Assembly: GCF_005937885.2 (NCBI RefSeq)
Contig: NZ_CP042176.1
Span: forward strand, 6,815,501-6,879,500
Length of the DNA: 64,000 nucleotides
Source: Bradyrhizobium sp. KBS0727
Lineage (GTDB): Bacteria > Pseudomonadota > Alphaproteobacteria > Rhizobiales > Xanthobacteraceae
Reading direction: 5' to 3'
Position 1 is the stretch's first letter; every line of letters begins with the position of its first letter. Of the stretch, positions 1 through 7,775 are shown piece by piece. A program made the translations under genes and the position numbers. The notes beneath the pieces were generated by a model that saw only the letters and a program-made list of their open reading frames with translations, did not search any database and was not told the DNA's origin.

Positions 1-600
1 CCCAACCTGTTTTCGGTGACGAACGCGCTGCCGGTGAAATCGGTCACCGAGTTCATCGCCTATGCCAAATCGAAGCCGGGCGAGTTGTTCTACGGCACGC
101 CCGGGCTCGGCAGCACCGCGCATGTCTCGACCGAATTGTTCAAGTCGATGACCGGCGTCGAGATGACCCATGTGCCCTACAAGGGCTCGGCTCCGGCGCT
201 GACCGACCTGATCGCCGGCCGCGTTCAACTGATGATCGACAATCTGCCGGCGGCGCAGCCGTTCGCGGAATCCAATTCGATCCGTCCGATCGCGGTCTCG
301 TCCGCGAAGCGCTGGTCGGGCTTCCCCGACCTGCCGACCATCGCCGAAGCCGGCGTACCCGGCTACGAGGCATCGTCATGGTTCACGATCGGCGCGCCGG
401 CGAAGACGTCGAAGGAAATCATCGGCAAGCTCAACGCCAGCGTCGACAAGTTCCTCAAGACCGAGGACGGCATCGCGCGCCTGCGCAAGCTCGGCGCCGA
501 GCCGGCGGGCGGATCGCCGGAGGACATGCAGGCCTATGTGCTCTCGGAAACCGAGAAGTGGGGCAAGGTCGCCAAATTCGCCGGCATTAAGCCGGAGTGA
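1..600 (+). CDS. TctC/Bug-family periplasmic substrate-binding protein (C-terminal part)
   Basis: The reading frame is open from base 1, so the start lies upstream of the window; about 199 residues are present. The sequence resembles the C-terminal two thirds of tripartite tricarboxylate transporter (TTT) binding proteins of the Bug family: a GTPGLGSTAH ligand-loop segment, a THVPYKGSAPAL segment, LIAGRVQLMIDNL, and a RPIAVSSAKR..FPDLPTIAEAGVPGYE segment are all typical. Such proteins capture carboxylates in the periplasm and are often encoded without their membrane partners. The stop at 598-600 is one base from the end of the convergent CitE-like gene. The ligand cannot be told from the fragment. 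Confidence 0.9.
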   Translation, partial: PNLFSVTNALPVKSVTEFIAYAKSKPGELFYGTPGLGSTAHVSTELFKSMTGVEMTHVPYKGSAPALTDLIAGRVQLMIDNLPAAQPFAESNSIRPIAVSSAKRWSGFPDLPTIAEAGVPGYEASSWFTIGAPAKTSKEIIGKLNASVDKFLKTEDGIARLRKLGAEPAGGSPEDMQAYVLSETEKWGKVAKFAGIKPE

Positions 601-601
601 C

Positions 602-1489
602 CTAATCGAATTGCCGTAACGCCTCGCCGCGGGCAATCAACCGCTTCGCATTGGAATAGGTCGGCACCTCGATCAGCGATCCCTCGTGTTCGGCGCGGGC
701 ATCGCCTTGCGCCCGCGCCGCCTCGAACGCGGTCACGATGTCGCGGGCGCGGCGCATCTCGTTGTCGTCGGGCGTCAGCACGCCGTTGACGATGGCGGCA
801 TGCGAGGGATCGACCAGGCTTTTGGCGGTGTATCCCAACCGGCGGGCCCAGCGCGCGTCGCGCTCGACGCCCGGCGCGTCGCTCCAGGTGTAGGGGCAAT
901 CGACCGCCACGACATTGGCGGCGCGGCATTCGACGATGAAGCGCTGCCGGCAATAGGCGAGCTCGACGCCATCGGTATCGCGTTCGGCGCCGAGATCGGC
1001 CGCGAGGTCTTCCGCGGCGAGCAGACAGGCGGTGACGCGCTTGCTGACGGCCGCGATCGCGCCCGTCTGCACCAGTCCGCGCGCGAATTCGATATTGGGC
1101 AGCAGCGCGGTCGAACCCTCCGCGATGCCATAGTCGCGCTCGAAGCGGGATACCGCGGCGTCGAGTTGCGATACGTGATGGGGCTCGGCGACTTTCGGCA
1201 GGCCCACGATATCGGGACGGCCGCGCATGACCGCGGCGAGATCATCCATGCCGTCCTGATCGAGCGGATTGACGCGCACTGCGACCACCGCACCGGCCTC
1301 GCGCCACGACGCGTAGAGATCCGGCGCCAGCATCCGCGCCTTCGGACGCAAGGCCGGCGGCGTGAAGTCCTCGAGTTCGTGGATCAGGACGTCGGCACCG
1401 GAAGACGCCGCCCGCTGCAGCACGGCCTCGTTGGCACCTTCCAGGAACAGCCAGGAACGACAGAGTGGTACCGGCCTGATCCTGCGCAT
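602..1489 (-). CDS. HpcH/HpaI aldolase / citrate lyase beta-like (CoA ester lyase)
   Basis: A 295-residue TIM-barrel protein of the CitE-like group. Visible landmarks are SWLFLEGAN near the N-terminus, a HELEDFTPP segment (acidic metal/substrate loop, about 37-45), VRVNPL, LPKVAEPHHV and LPNIEFARGL, followed by LAAEDLAADLGAERD, which fits the family's conserved Glu/Asp metal site. Members cleave or form CoA thioesters such as malyl-CoA or citramalyl-CoA. The chosen ATG has only a weak ribosome-binding site (GGAAT). It is convergent with the TctC-type gene, and a shared role in organic acid use is possible but only inferred from position. Substrate unknown. Confidence 0.85.
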   Translation of the reverse strand: MRRIRPVPLCRSWLFLEGANEAVLQRAASSGADVLIHELEDFTPPALRPKARMLAPDLYASWREAGAVVAVRVNPLDQDGMDDLAAVMRGRPDIVGLPKVAEPHHVSQLDAAVSRFERDYGIAEGSTALLPNIEFARGLVQTGAIAAVSKRVTACLLAAEDLAADLGAERDTDGVELAYCRQRFIVECRAANVVAVDCPYTWSDAPGVERDARWARRLGYTAKSLVDPSHAAIVNGVLTPDDNEMRRARDIVTAFEAARAQGDARAEHEGSLIEVPTYSNAKRLIARGEALRQFD

Positions 1490-1524
1490 GGCGCCATTCC
1501 GGCTTCAGTTCACGGCGAAGCCGC

Positions 1525-2028
1525 TCACTCGAATTTCATGTCGACGCATTTCGAGATATCGGAGCCGAGGCCGGACGAGATGGTGATGCAGCCGCGCACC
1601 TTCAGTGCCGTCTTGTCGCTGGCCCACATCGCATAGCCGCCCGGTCCGAAGAACGAATTGGTGTTCGGCGCTTCGGTCTCGGTCGCGTCGAACGAATAGT
1701 TGCCGTCGCCTTCGAAGATGCGGGGCTTCTTGGTGCAGCCGCCGTCGGTCTGCACGTTGATGACTTCCTTGTTGTCCCGCGTCAGCGCCAGTGAGACCTG
1801 GCAGCGGAAATATTCGGAGGTCTTGGCGTTGAAGACATACGCATAGGACTTGCAGGTCGCGGTATTGAGCTTGCCCGCGCTCAATCCGCGGCTGCATGAA
1901 ATCCGCTGGTTGTTGGAGAGCTTGAAGTCATCGGCCTGCGCGGCAGAGGTCAGAGGAGCCAGCGTCATGAACGACAGCGCAACACCAAACCCGATTTTCA
2001 CGACGTGGTTCATTCGAATCATCCCCAT
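1525..2028 (-). CDS. Small secreted protein of unknown function
   Basis: A protein of about 167 residues that I do not recognise by family. An ATG at 2028 follows an AGGGGA ribosome-binding site; further ATGs at 2022 and 2013 are alternatives, and the reading frame extends upstream without support. The N-terminus has a basic start, a hydrophobic run (IGFGVALSFMTLAPLTSAAQA) and an AQA-D cleavage site, so it is probably periplasmic. Four cysteines (in SCSRG, ATCKS, FRCQV and GGCTK) plus RGC and KCV near the C-terminus suggest disulphides. It is divergent from another small secreted protein across about 210 bp. Confidence 0.6.
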   Translation of the reverse strand: MGMIRMNHVVKIGFGVALSFMTLAPLTSAAQADDFKLSNNQRISCSRGLSAGKLNTATCKSYAYVFNAKTSEYFRCQVSLALTRDNKEVINVQTDGGCTKKPRIFEGDGNYSFDATETEAPNTNSFFGPGGYAMWASDKTALKVRGCITISSGLGSDISKCVDMKFE

Positions 2029-2240
2029 GACATCCCCTGCAATGGATAGCTTGTAGCCGGAAACGGGAACATAGTCGCGAAGTCGAAAGCGGGAAATCAC
2101 AAAGTCCAGAAAGAAAGATAGAGTGATGGAGCCACGCGATGCGGCAAAGGCGCCATTGACGAAATAATGACGTTCGTGATTTGTTCAAGGCGTTGGGACG
2201 CCAAGGAATTGGGACATAGGCCGTTTCGGCCGTCGGGAGG

Positions 2241-2567
2241 ATGACGATGACGCGATTTTCAACAACGACCTTTTTGTTTGCAGCCGCCCTGACCGGGCTG
2301 GCGACATCCACACTGGCGACATCCGCTTTGGCGCAGGCCGCGGCACCGACGCCCTGGGAGCTGAAGGCGGACATGGGCTACGGCTACGACAAGGAAGGCA
2401 AGACGTTCTCCTACAAGATGGGCACCAACAATGCCGGCCTGCTGTTGAAGGGCGCCAAGAAGGTGCCGAAGGGCACGCTGTTCTTCATCGGCCAGAACGG
2501 TCAGCTCTACATGCGCACCGGCCCCTATCTCGAGGGCGACGGCAAGTTCATGTTCGGAACGAATTGA
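2241..2567 (+). CDS. Small secreted protein of unknown function
   Basis: A 108-residue protein with a clear Sec signal peptide (MTMTRFSTTTFLFAAALTGL then a threonine/alanine-rich stretch ending ALAQA) and a mature part of about 75 residues rich in Gly and Lys. A GGGAGG ribosome-binding site lies just ahead of the ATG. No cysteine and no recognised motif. It resembles the many short conserved exported proteins of Bradyrhizobium-type genomes. It is divergent from the secreted protein at 1525-2028, so the two share an intergenic control region. Confidence 0.65.
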   Translation: MTMTRFSTTTFLFAAALTGLATSTLATSALAQAAAPTPWELKADMGYGYDKEGKTFSYKMGTNNAGLLLKGAKKVPKGTLFFIGQNGQLYMRTGPYLEGDGKFMFGTN

Positions 2568-2589
2568 TCCTATCTACTCGACGAGCCCC

Positions 2590-2669
2590 GTAGGGTGCAA
2601 TTGCGCCGTGCCCACCTTCTATCACTCGCGGCTTCTGAATGGTGGGCACGCTTCGCTTGCCTACCCTAC
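2590..2669. repeat. Palindromic intergenic repeat (GTAGGGT...ACCCTAC type)
   Basis: The ends GTAGGGTGCAA... and ...TTGCCTACCCTAC are inverted, with internal GTGCCCACC/GGTGGGCAC arms, so the whole 80 bases can fold into a long hairpin. It sits between two convergent genes (2567 and 2677). Similar GTAGG(G/A)T...(T/A)CCTAC elements are common between genes in Bradyrhizobium/Rhodopseudomonas; one more is at 6846-6924. It may act as a bidirectional transcription barrier. Confidence 0.75.
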
Positions 2670-2676
2670 AATCGGT

Positions 2677-3861
2677 TCAAAACGCCGCGGCCAATTCCCT
2701 GGCGCCGGGCTTGTTGCTGTTGAAATCCATGCGCTCGTCGGTCACTGCGAGCAGTTTCGCCACCGTGTTGTGGCGGATCGCGACCGGGTTGCGCTCGTAG
2801 CCGCCGCGCTGGAAGAAATTCGAGGTCGGCACCTGTTCGCGCATCGCCTGCGGCATGGTCACCATGTCGAGCCCGGTGCCGTCGCCGGTCAGGTTCATCA
2901 TTTCGAGTTCGGCGGCGGTCAGCGGGCGATTGTAGCCCTTGGCGCGGGCGAAGATCACCGAGGTCAGCAGCTTGTGGGTCTGCAGCATCGGGCCGACGTC
3001 GATATCCAGCACCATGGCGTGCACCGCCCAGCCCTGCGCGGTATTGGCGAGCTTTTCATGCGCCGACCAGTCGTCCGGCACGGTGCGCGTGAACGCCACC
3101 ATTTTCTTCAGCACCGCGAGCTTGTGGTCCATCGCCTTGCGCGCCGGGCCCGACAATGCGGTCGCCTTCGCCGCCAATTCCTTGACGAACTCATGGCCCT
3201 GCTCGGCCAGCAGCTCGACGCTGTTGGTGGTGAGGAGCTGGTTGTAGCCGATCGCGGTGGAGATGGCGCGCTTGCCGCCATGCTCGATGCCCGACTGCAC
3301 GTCGTAATTGCCGGTGCCGCCGGTCTCGAACGAATAGACCCGCACCGCCTGCTCGCGCGTCAGGCCGGAGGCCAGCGCGTAGCGGGCATAGGCGCGCTTG
3401 AACTCGACTTCGCTTGCGGGGCGTTGCGGCGTGAACTGGAACTCTTCGGCGGCGGCCTGCAAGAGATCGGCGACGACCGGGATCGCCTTGCGCTCGCGCG
3501 GCTTGCCCTCCTCCTGCGGTTCCGGATCGACCGGCCGCTTCGGCCCGGTATAGAGCGGTGGGTGGGTCAGCACATAATCGTCGAGCGTGATCGGCTGGCG
3601 ATCGCGCCGCTTGGCGTTGCGGCCGCGTCGTTTCTCGGTGACCGAGGCCCAATAGGGACCGGCCACCTCTTCGAACGCGGCGCGCGCGGCCTGATATTCC
3701 CCAAGCTTGCGGCGATAGTCGGCGATGGCCTGCGGCGAGGCCGCCTGCGCCATCGCATCGGCGGCCGAAGCCGGCAGCGGCTCGGTCGCCACGGCGCGCG
3801 GCGCGCCCGATAGCGCAAGCGCGACAATTCCAAAGCCTAAGCGAATCAATGGCCGATACAT
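2677..3861 (-). CDS. Exported protein with a lysozyme-like/lytic transglycosylase-like core
   Basis: About 394 residues starting at MYRPLIRL, which gives a signal peptide (GFGIVALALSGAPRAVA). The middle has a possible SLT-type lysozyme fold: the segment RVYSFETGGTGNYD (Glu180 would be the catalytic acid) followed by STAIGYNQLL (about 202-211), which echoes the S-x-x-G-x-x-Q-L motif after the catalytic Glu of soluble lytic transglycosylases. The region before it (about 50-125) is basic and coiled-coil-prone with a proline-rich linker. The role would be peptidoglycan cleavage in the periplasm, but the match is by motif only. It could instead be a non-catalytic relative. Confidence 0.55.
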   Translation of the reverse strand: MYRPLIRLGFGIVALALSGAPRAVATEPLPASAADAMAQAASPQAIADYRRKLGEYQAARAAFEEVAGPYWASVTEKRRGRNAKRRDRQPITLDDYVLTHPPLYTGPKRPVDPEPQEEGKPRERKAIPVVADLLQAAAEEFQFTPQRPASEVEFKRAYARYALASGLTREQAVRVYSFETGGTGNYDVQSGIEHGGKRAISTAIGYNQLLTTNSVELLAEQGHEFVKELAAKATALSGPARKAMDHKLAVLKKMVAFTRTVPDDWSAHEKLANTAQGWAVHAMVLDIDVGPMLQTHKLLTSVIFARAKGYNRPLTAAELEMMNLTGDGTGLDMVTMPQAMREQVPTSNFFQRGGYERNPVAIRHNTVAKLLAVTDERMDFNSNKPGARELAAAF

Positions 3862-3914
3862 CGTCCCGTTGTAGCAAGCGCGCACGTGATGTCAGCCCCG
3901 AAAGAGGTCGTTCG

Positions 3915-4544
3915 CTATTTCCACGCGAACACCGGCTGTTCCAGTTCGGCGACGCGGGTGTCGCGGCCAGCCAGCACTTCGCGGAATTGATAGATCAGCG
4001 CCGCGGTCGGCGCGTGGATCTGTTGACCGTCGAGGCGGAAGCGGATCACGCGCCGCGTGCTTTCGGGGATCGTGGTGAAGGAGAACGCGTCCTGCCGTTC
4101 GATGTCCTTGAGCGCAATGCGGTGCACGGACTCGACTTCATCATGGTTCGGCGAGATCGCCGCATCCGTGCTCACCCACACCACGACCGGCGTGATGAGA
4201 TAGCCGGAGCGGGTCGGATAGTCGTCGAGCAGGCCCAGCACGTCGCCCTCGCTGAGTTCAACGCCGAGCTCTTCGTGCAGCTCGCGCAATGCGGCCTGCG
4301 CCTGCGTTTCGCCCTGGTCGCAGCGTCCGCCCGGCAGCGCCCATTGGGCGGCATGAGCGCGCAGGCCGGCGGCGCGGCGGGTCAGCAGGAACGCGGTCCC
4401 CGCGCCCATCTCGGCCCGGGTGAGCGCGATCGCCACCGCGGCCCGCTTCAGCGACGGCGCAGCACCGTCAGGCTGCACACGCCTGAAGCTGGCGCAGAGC
4501 TCTGCGATATTCCGCCGGGTGGTATCGTCAAATGACCTGACCAT
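3915..4544 (-). CDS. NUDIX hydrolase (CoA pyrophosphatase-like)
   Basis: A 209-residue protein with a complete NUDIX box: GGRCDQGE, then seven residues, then RELHEELGV, fitting GX5EX7REUXEEXGU. It is preceded by an LTRRAAGLRAHAAQWALPGG segment like the LLxxRS..L..H.GQ..FPGG region of NudL/YeaB-type CoA and nucleotide pyrophosphatases. A cytosolic house-cleaning role is expected. It is divergent from the thioesterase at 4626, another enzyme that acts on CoA derivatives; that link is only positional. The ATG at 4544 has a poor ribosome-binding site. Confidence 0.88.
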   Translation of the reverse strand: MVRSFDDTTRRNIAELCASFRRVQPDGAAPSLKRAAVAIALTRAEMGAGTAFLLTRRAAGLRAHAAQWALPGGRCDQGETQAQAALRELHEELGVELSEGDVLGLLDDYPTRSGYLITPVVVWVSTDAAISPNHDEVESVHRIALKDIERQDAFSFTTIPESTRRVIRFRLDGQQIHAPTAALIYQFREVLAGRDTRVAELEQPVFAWK

Positions 4545-4625
4545 CCCGCTTGACTACAACACACCCGCGACCGATGAAATGACCCCAATCGCATGACAGC
4601 CCGCCAGACCAACGGAAAGCACGAC

Positions 4626-5051
4626 ATGACCAGCAAGGCCGCGGACAAGCTCAAATCCGACGGCTGGAAGATCGTCGAAACTAGCGGATTCCTGCATCTG
4701 ATCGGCCCGCTGTGGCAACGCGTGGTCGACGGCGAGCACGAATACGCGCTGCAGACCGAGGACAAGCACCACAACCGCCGCGGCCTGGTGCAGGGCGGCG
4801 TGCTGATGACCTTCGCCGACCGCACCTGCGGCATGACCGCCCGCTACGTCTCCGGCAAGCCAATGCTGGCGACCGTGCAGCTCGATACTCATTTTGTCGA
4901 GGCCGGCAAGATCGGCGAACTGCTGGTGTCGCGGCCGCACGTGGTGCGCTCCACCCGCAGTCTCATATTCATCACCACCGAAGTGACGGTCGACAAACGC
5001 TGTATCGCGATGGCGAGCGGCGTGTTCAAGATATTGAAGAGCGGGACGTAG
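4626..5051 (+). CDS. PaaI-type hotdog thioesterase
   Basis: A hotdog-fold acyl-CoA thioesterase of about 141 residues. The conserved helix region reads HHNRRGLVQGGVLMTFADRTCG, matching the HxNxxGxxHGG..xxLxD pattern of the PaaI family; here the usual His before GG is Gln. I chose ATG 4626 because GGAAAG lies seven bases upstream; an ATG at 4593 would add 11 residues but has no good ribosome-binding site. Likely hydrolyses aromatic or medium acyl-CoA in the cytosol. A palindromic repeat follows directly. Confidence 0.85.
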   Translation: MTSKAADKLKSDGWKIVETSGFLHLIGPLWQRVVDGEHEYALQTEDKHHNRRGLVQGGVLMTFADRTCGMTARYVSGKPMLATVQLDTHFVEAGKIGELLVSRPHVVRSTRSLIFITTEVTVDKRCIAMASGVFKILKSGT

Positions 5052-5064
5052 AGAGAGCCCACCC

Positions 5065-5146
5065 CCGTCATTCCGGGGCGATGCGAAGCATCGAACCCGG
5101 AATCTCGAGATTCCGGGTTCGCGCTGCGCGCGCCCCGGAATGACGG
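5065..5146. repeat. Palindromic repeat, CGTCATTCCGGGGCG family (copy 1)
   Basis: Left arm CCGTCATTCCGGGGCG and right arm CGCCCCGGAATGACGG are exact inverted repeats, with an inner CCCGGAATCTCGAGATTCCGGG palindrome. Two further copies in this window (18879-18984 and 38449-38553) share the outer arms and the GGGGAATCTCGAGATTCC core but differ in between. It lies between the thioesterase stop and the aldo/keto reductase start. Confidence 0.9.
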
Positions 5147-5167
5147 ATCAACTTGAGGACCCAACTG

Positions 5168-6178
5168 ATGCAATATCGCAACCTCGGCCGCAGCGGCTTG
5201 AAGATTTCGCCGATTTGCCTGGGCACCATGATGTTCGGCGGGCCCACCGACGAGGCGACGTCGTCGCGGATCGTGGCAAGCGCGCGCGAGGCCGGCGTCA
5301 ACTTCATCGACAGCGCCGACGCTTATAACGGCGGCAACTCCGAGAAGGTGGTCGGCCGCGCGATTTCGAACAACAGGCAGAACTGGATTCTCGCGACCAA
5401 GCTCGCCAACCAGATCGGCAGCGATCCCAACCATGGCGGACTGTCGCGGCGCTGGGTGCTGCAGGCGGCGGAAGACAGCCTGAAGCGGCTCGGCACCGAT
5501 TTCATCGACATCTATTACCTGCACAAGGAAGACCACGCGACGCCGCTGGAAGAGACGGTGCGCGCGATCGGCGACCTGATACGGCAGGGCAAGATCCGTT
5601 ACTTCGGCGTCTCGAACTACCGCGCCTGGCGCGTCGCCGAGATCTGCAACCTCTGTGACAACAACGGCATCGATCGCCCGATCGTCAGCCAGCCCTACTA
5701 CAACGCGATGAACCGCATGCCCGAGGTCGAGCACTTTCCGGCCTGCGGCTATTACGGCCTCGGCATCGTGCCCTATAGCCCGCTGGCGCGCGGCGTGCTG
5801 ACCGGCAAATACGCGCCCGATGCGCCGCCCGACAAGGACAGCCGCGCAGGGCGTGCCGACAAGCGCATGATGCAGACCGAGTGGCGCCCGGAATCGCTGC
5901 AACTGGCGCAGACCATCAAGCAACACGCCGAAGCCCGCGGCATCACCGCAGGCCAGTTCGCGGTGTCGTGGGTGCTGAACTCGTCGTTCGTCTCGGGTGT
6001 GATCGCGGGTCCCCGCACCGAGGCGCAATGGGACGATTATCTGAAGGCGCTCGACTATCGCTTCACGGCGGAAGACGAGGCGCTGATCGACACGCTGGTC
6101 GTGAGTGGCCATCCCTCGACGCCGGGGTTCAATGACCCGGGGTACCCGATCGAGGGGCGTCGGGCGCGGACGGGGTGA
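5168..6178 (+). CDS. Aldo/keto reductase
   Basis: A 336-residue NADPH-dependent aldo/keto reductase of the ion-channel beta-subunit-like/YajO-type group. The catalytic tetrad is visible: Asp48 and Tyr53 (FIDSADAYNGG), Lys78 (ILATKLAN) and His119 (YYLHKED). GVSNYRAWRVAEI and a C-terminal GVIAGPRTEAQWDD (NADPH-binding loop) support the family. ATG 5168 follows TTGAGGA and starts at the normal MQYRNLGRSGLKIS; a TTG at 5153 is less likely. Its final 115 bases recur in altered form at 6697-6813. Confidence 0.93.
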   Translation: MQYRNLGRSGLKISPICLGTMMFGGPTDEATSSRIVASAREAGVNFIDSADAYNGGNSEKVVGRAISNNRQNWILATKLANQIGSDPNHGGLSRRWVLQAAEDSLKRLGTDFIDIYYLHKEDHATPLEETVRAIGDLIRQGKIRYFGVSNYRAWRVAEICNLCDNNGIDRPIVSQPYYNAMNRMPEVEHFPACGYYGLGIVPYSPLARGVLTGKYAPDAPPDKDSRAGRADKRMMQTEWRPESLQLAQTIKQHAEARGITAGQFAVSWVLNSSFVSGVIAGPRTEAQWDDYLKALDYRFTAEDEALIDTLVVSGHPSTPGFNDPGYPIEGRRARTG

Positions 6179-6320
6179 GGTTGCGAGGCGCGAGCAAAAT
6201 TGCTCACCTCGCGGCAACAGTTTTCGTTCTGGATCAGGTCAGCCGGGAACAATGACCCGAATGGGCCGTTGGATTCTTGGCGCGCGGCGAACACAGCCGT
6301 TGGCGCCGTGGAGAATTCCC

Positions 6321-6404
6321 ATGGAAATGATCCTGCTTATTGTCGTCGTGGTGCTCTTGTTCGGTGGCGGTGGATATTGGGGTCGCCGTCGCGGTCATTG
6401 GTGA
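6321..6404 (+). CDS. 27-residue single-helix membrane protein
   Basis: A very short gene: ATG 6321, with GGAGA six bases upstream, encodes a peptide with a hydrophobic run (MILLIVVVVLLF) then GGGGYWGRRRGHW. The composition is that of a one-pass membrane miniprotein with a basic, aromatic tail, similar in style to small DUF3309-like proteins of Bradyrhizobium, though I cannot assign the family with certainty. Its stop is two bases before the DUF1488 start, so the two are probably co-translated. Confidence 0.5.
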   Translation: MEMILLIVVVVLLFGGGGYWGRRRGHW

Positions 6405-6406
6405 GA

Positions 6407-6673
6407 ATGACCGTGATCGATTTTCCGAACCACAGCCGCTCGTATGACGCCACCCGCCGCGCCGTGCGGTTCTGGGGGCATGACAGCGCGATCGAGGCGT
6501 CGTTCTATGTCGATGAGGCGGCGCTGGCGCAAATCCAGCCGGGCGCCCAGCTTGATGAATCAGGCTGCCTCCGCGCCTTCGACGCCAACCGCGACAGGAT
6601 ATGCGCCGCAGCCGCGAGAGTTTACGTGCGCGGCAGCCGGGGATCCTACGATCTGGGCGCCGCCAACTTCTGA
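6407..6673 (+). CDS. DUF1488 family protein
   Basis: An 88-residue protein starting two bases after the preceding mini-gene. It shows the DUF1488 pattern: an N-terminal IDFPNHSRSYDATRRAVRFWGHDSAIE, then FYVDEAAL, and a C-terminal half with FDANRDRICAAAARVYVRG. The function of the family is unknown; members are short and cytosolic and common in rhizobia and Burkholderiales. Length is normal, so it looks intact. Confidence 0.75.
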   Translation: MTVIDFPNHSRSYDATRRAVRFWGHDSAIEASFYVDEAALAQIQPGAQLDESGCLRAFDANRDRICAAAARVYVRGSRGSYDLGAANF

Positions 6674-6696
6674 AGCGGGTGCGGCCGCTATCGGCC

Positions 6697-6813
6697 AGCT
6701 TCACCGCGGAAGACGAAGCGCTGATCGACCGCTCCGTCACCGGCCATCCCTCGACGCCAGGCTTCCACGATCCGGGGTACCCGATCGAGGAACAACGGGC
6801 GCGGACGGGATAG
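6697..6813 (+). pseudogene. Detached copy of the aldo/keto reductase 3' end
   Basis: Translation reads FTAEDEALIDRSVTGHPSTP...DPGYPIE..RARTG and stop, closely matching the last 38 or so residues of the reductase encoded at 5168-6178 (FTAEDEALIDTLVVSGHPSTP). No start or upstream domain is present. The copy lies about 640 bp downstream of the original, with the mini-gene and DUF1488 gene in between, so a duplication followed by deletion or insertion is likely. Confidence 0.85.
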
Positions 6814-6845
6814 TGGCACAGATTCCCCCTCGCGATGACGGCGTC

Positions 6846-6924
6846 GTAGGATGGGTGGAGCGAAGCGATACCCATCAATGCCGCCGGTGAGGTGATGGGT
6901 ATCGCTTCGCTCCACCCATCCTAC
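6846..6924. repeat. Palindromic repeat, GTAGGATGGGTGGAGCGAAG family
   Basis: GTAGGATGGGTGGAGCGAAG at the left is repeated inverted as CTTCGCTCCACCCATCCTAC at the right, with a short loop over about 6879-6892; one long near-perfect hairpin. This is a familiar intergenic element in Bradyrhizobium/Rhodopseudomonas genomes (from memory). Confidence 0.85.
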
Positions 6925-6957
6925 AAATTTCGAATACGCCTTCGCATTCTCGCGGCG

Positions 6958-7640
6958 CGATGCGCCCGGAGTTTTGCTGGAAACCTTGCCCTCGATAACA
7001 GAGGGCGCGGGGAAGACCGGGTGCGCGCTGCACCCGCGGTCTCGCGTGCGATTGTGCAAACAAAACTGCACACGAGCATACAGGTTCAGCGGTGAACACA
7101 CCGGCCTCCCCCACGCAACGGCTTTACGGCTTACTTCGAGCTCGCCCTGGTGACCGGCTTTTTGCCACCATCATCGGCAGAGGCTTTCGCTTCCACACGA
7201 CTTGACGCCAGCACCGGGGCGTCAGGCCCACACGACTTCACCGTACGCTAGTGGCCACGCTCGTCAGTCGCAACCTTCGCGTCCATCGCATCCCACCGCA
7301 CGGTCGTGACGATCGCGATCGCCCCTCTTGTCGCGGTAGACGGGCGAAGTTGAACGCCTGATTTGCCCGACGACGCAACCGGAATATTTTTGCGCGAAGG
7401 GCTGGACAGTTTTTTGCGTGACCGCACTGATTTGCCCGTCGGGTTGATTTGTCGCAGGGCGACGGATGAATTCGTCATTGCGCGCGGGCGACTCGTCGGC
7501 GGCAGCTCCGGGCGCGAAGGCCGAAGCCGTCGATGAATCACAGGCGTCCGGCCAAACACGATGCTCCCGGTCCGCGCCCCGGTTGATTTGGGGTAAACTT
7601 GGCGCCCCAAATTCAGCTCTTAACTCTGGGTTGCAGCCGG
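6958..7640. repeat. Probable dispersed intergenic element, no intact gene
   Basis: This stretch has no reading frame with a good start and recognisable product on either strand. Its wording (GGAGTTTTGCTGGAAA..., ...CACGACTTGACGCCAGCACC, ...GTCGTGACGATCGCGATCG..., ...TTTGCCCGTCGGGTTGATT) matches, from memory, a non-coding sequence repeated many times in Bradyrhizobium genomes. It probably is a decayed copy. The remaining 7641-7775 holds only the leader of the next gene. Confidence 0.5.
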
Positions 7641-7775
7641 CGGCGGCATGTAGCAAATGGCTAACCATCTTGTTGGATAGGCACCTCGCGCGGGCCACGA
7701 ATCATTTTCAGCAACCTCTCGCAAACCTCGCGACACCTACCGTTGCCACGGTGCCAGTTGGGAGGGGGGCGGCAG

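Noticed and set aside
7248..7698. Two overlapping minus-strand frames of 120 and 144 codons
   Set aside because: They lie in a stretch that looks like a dispersed non-coding element; Arg/Ser-rich, no start signal.
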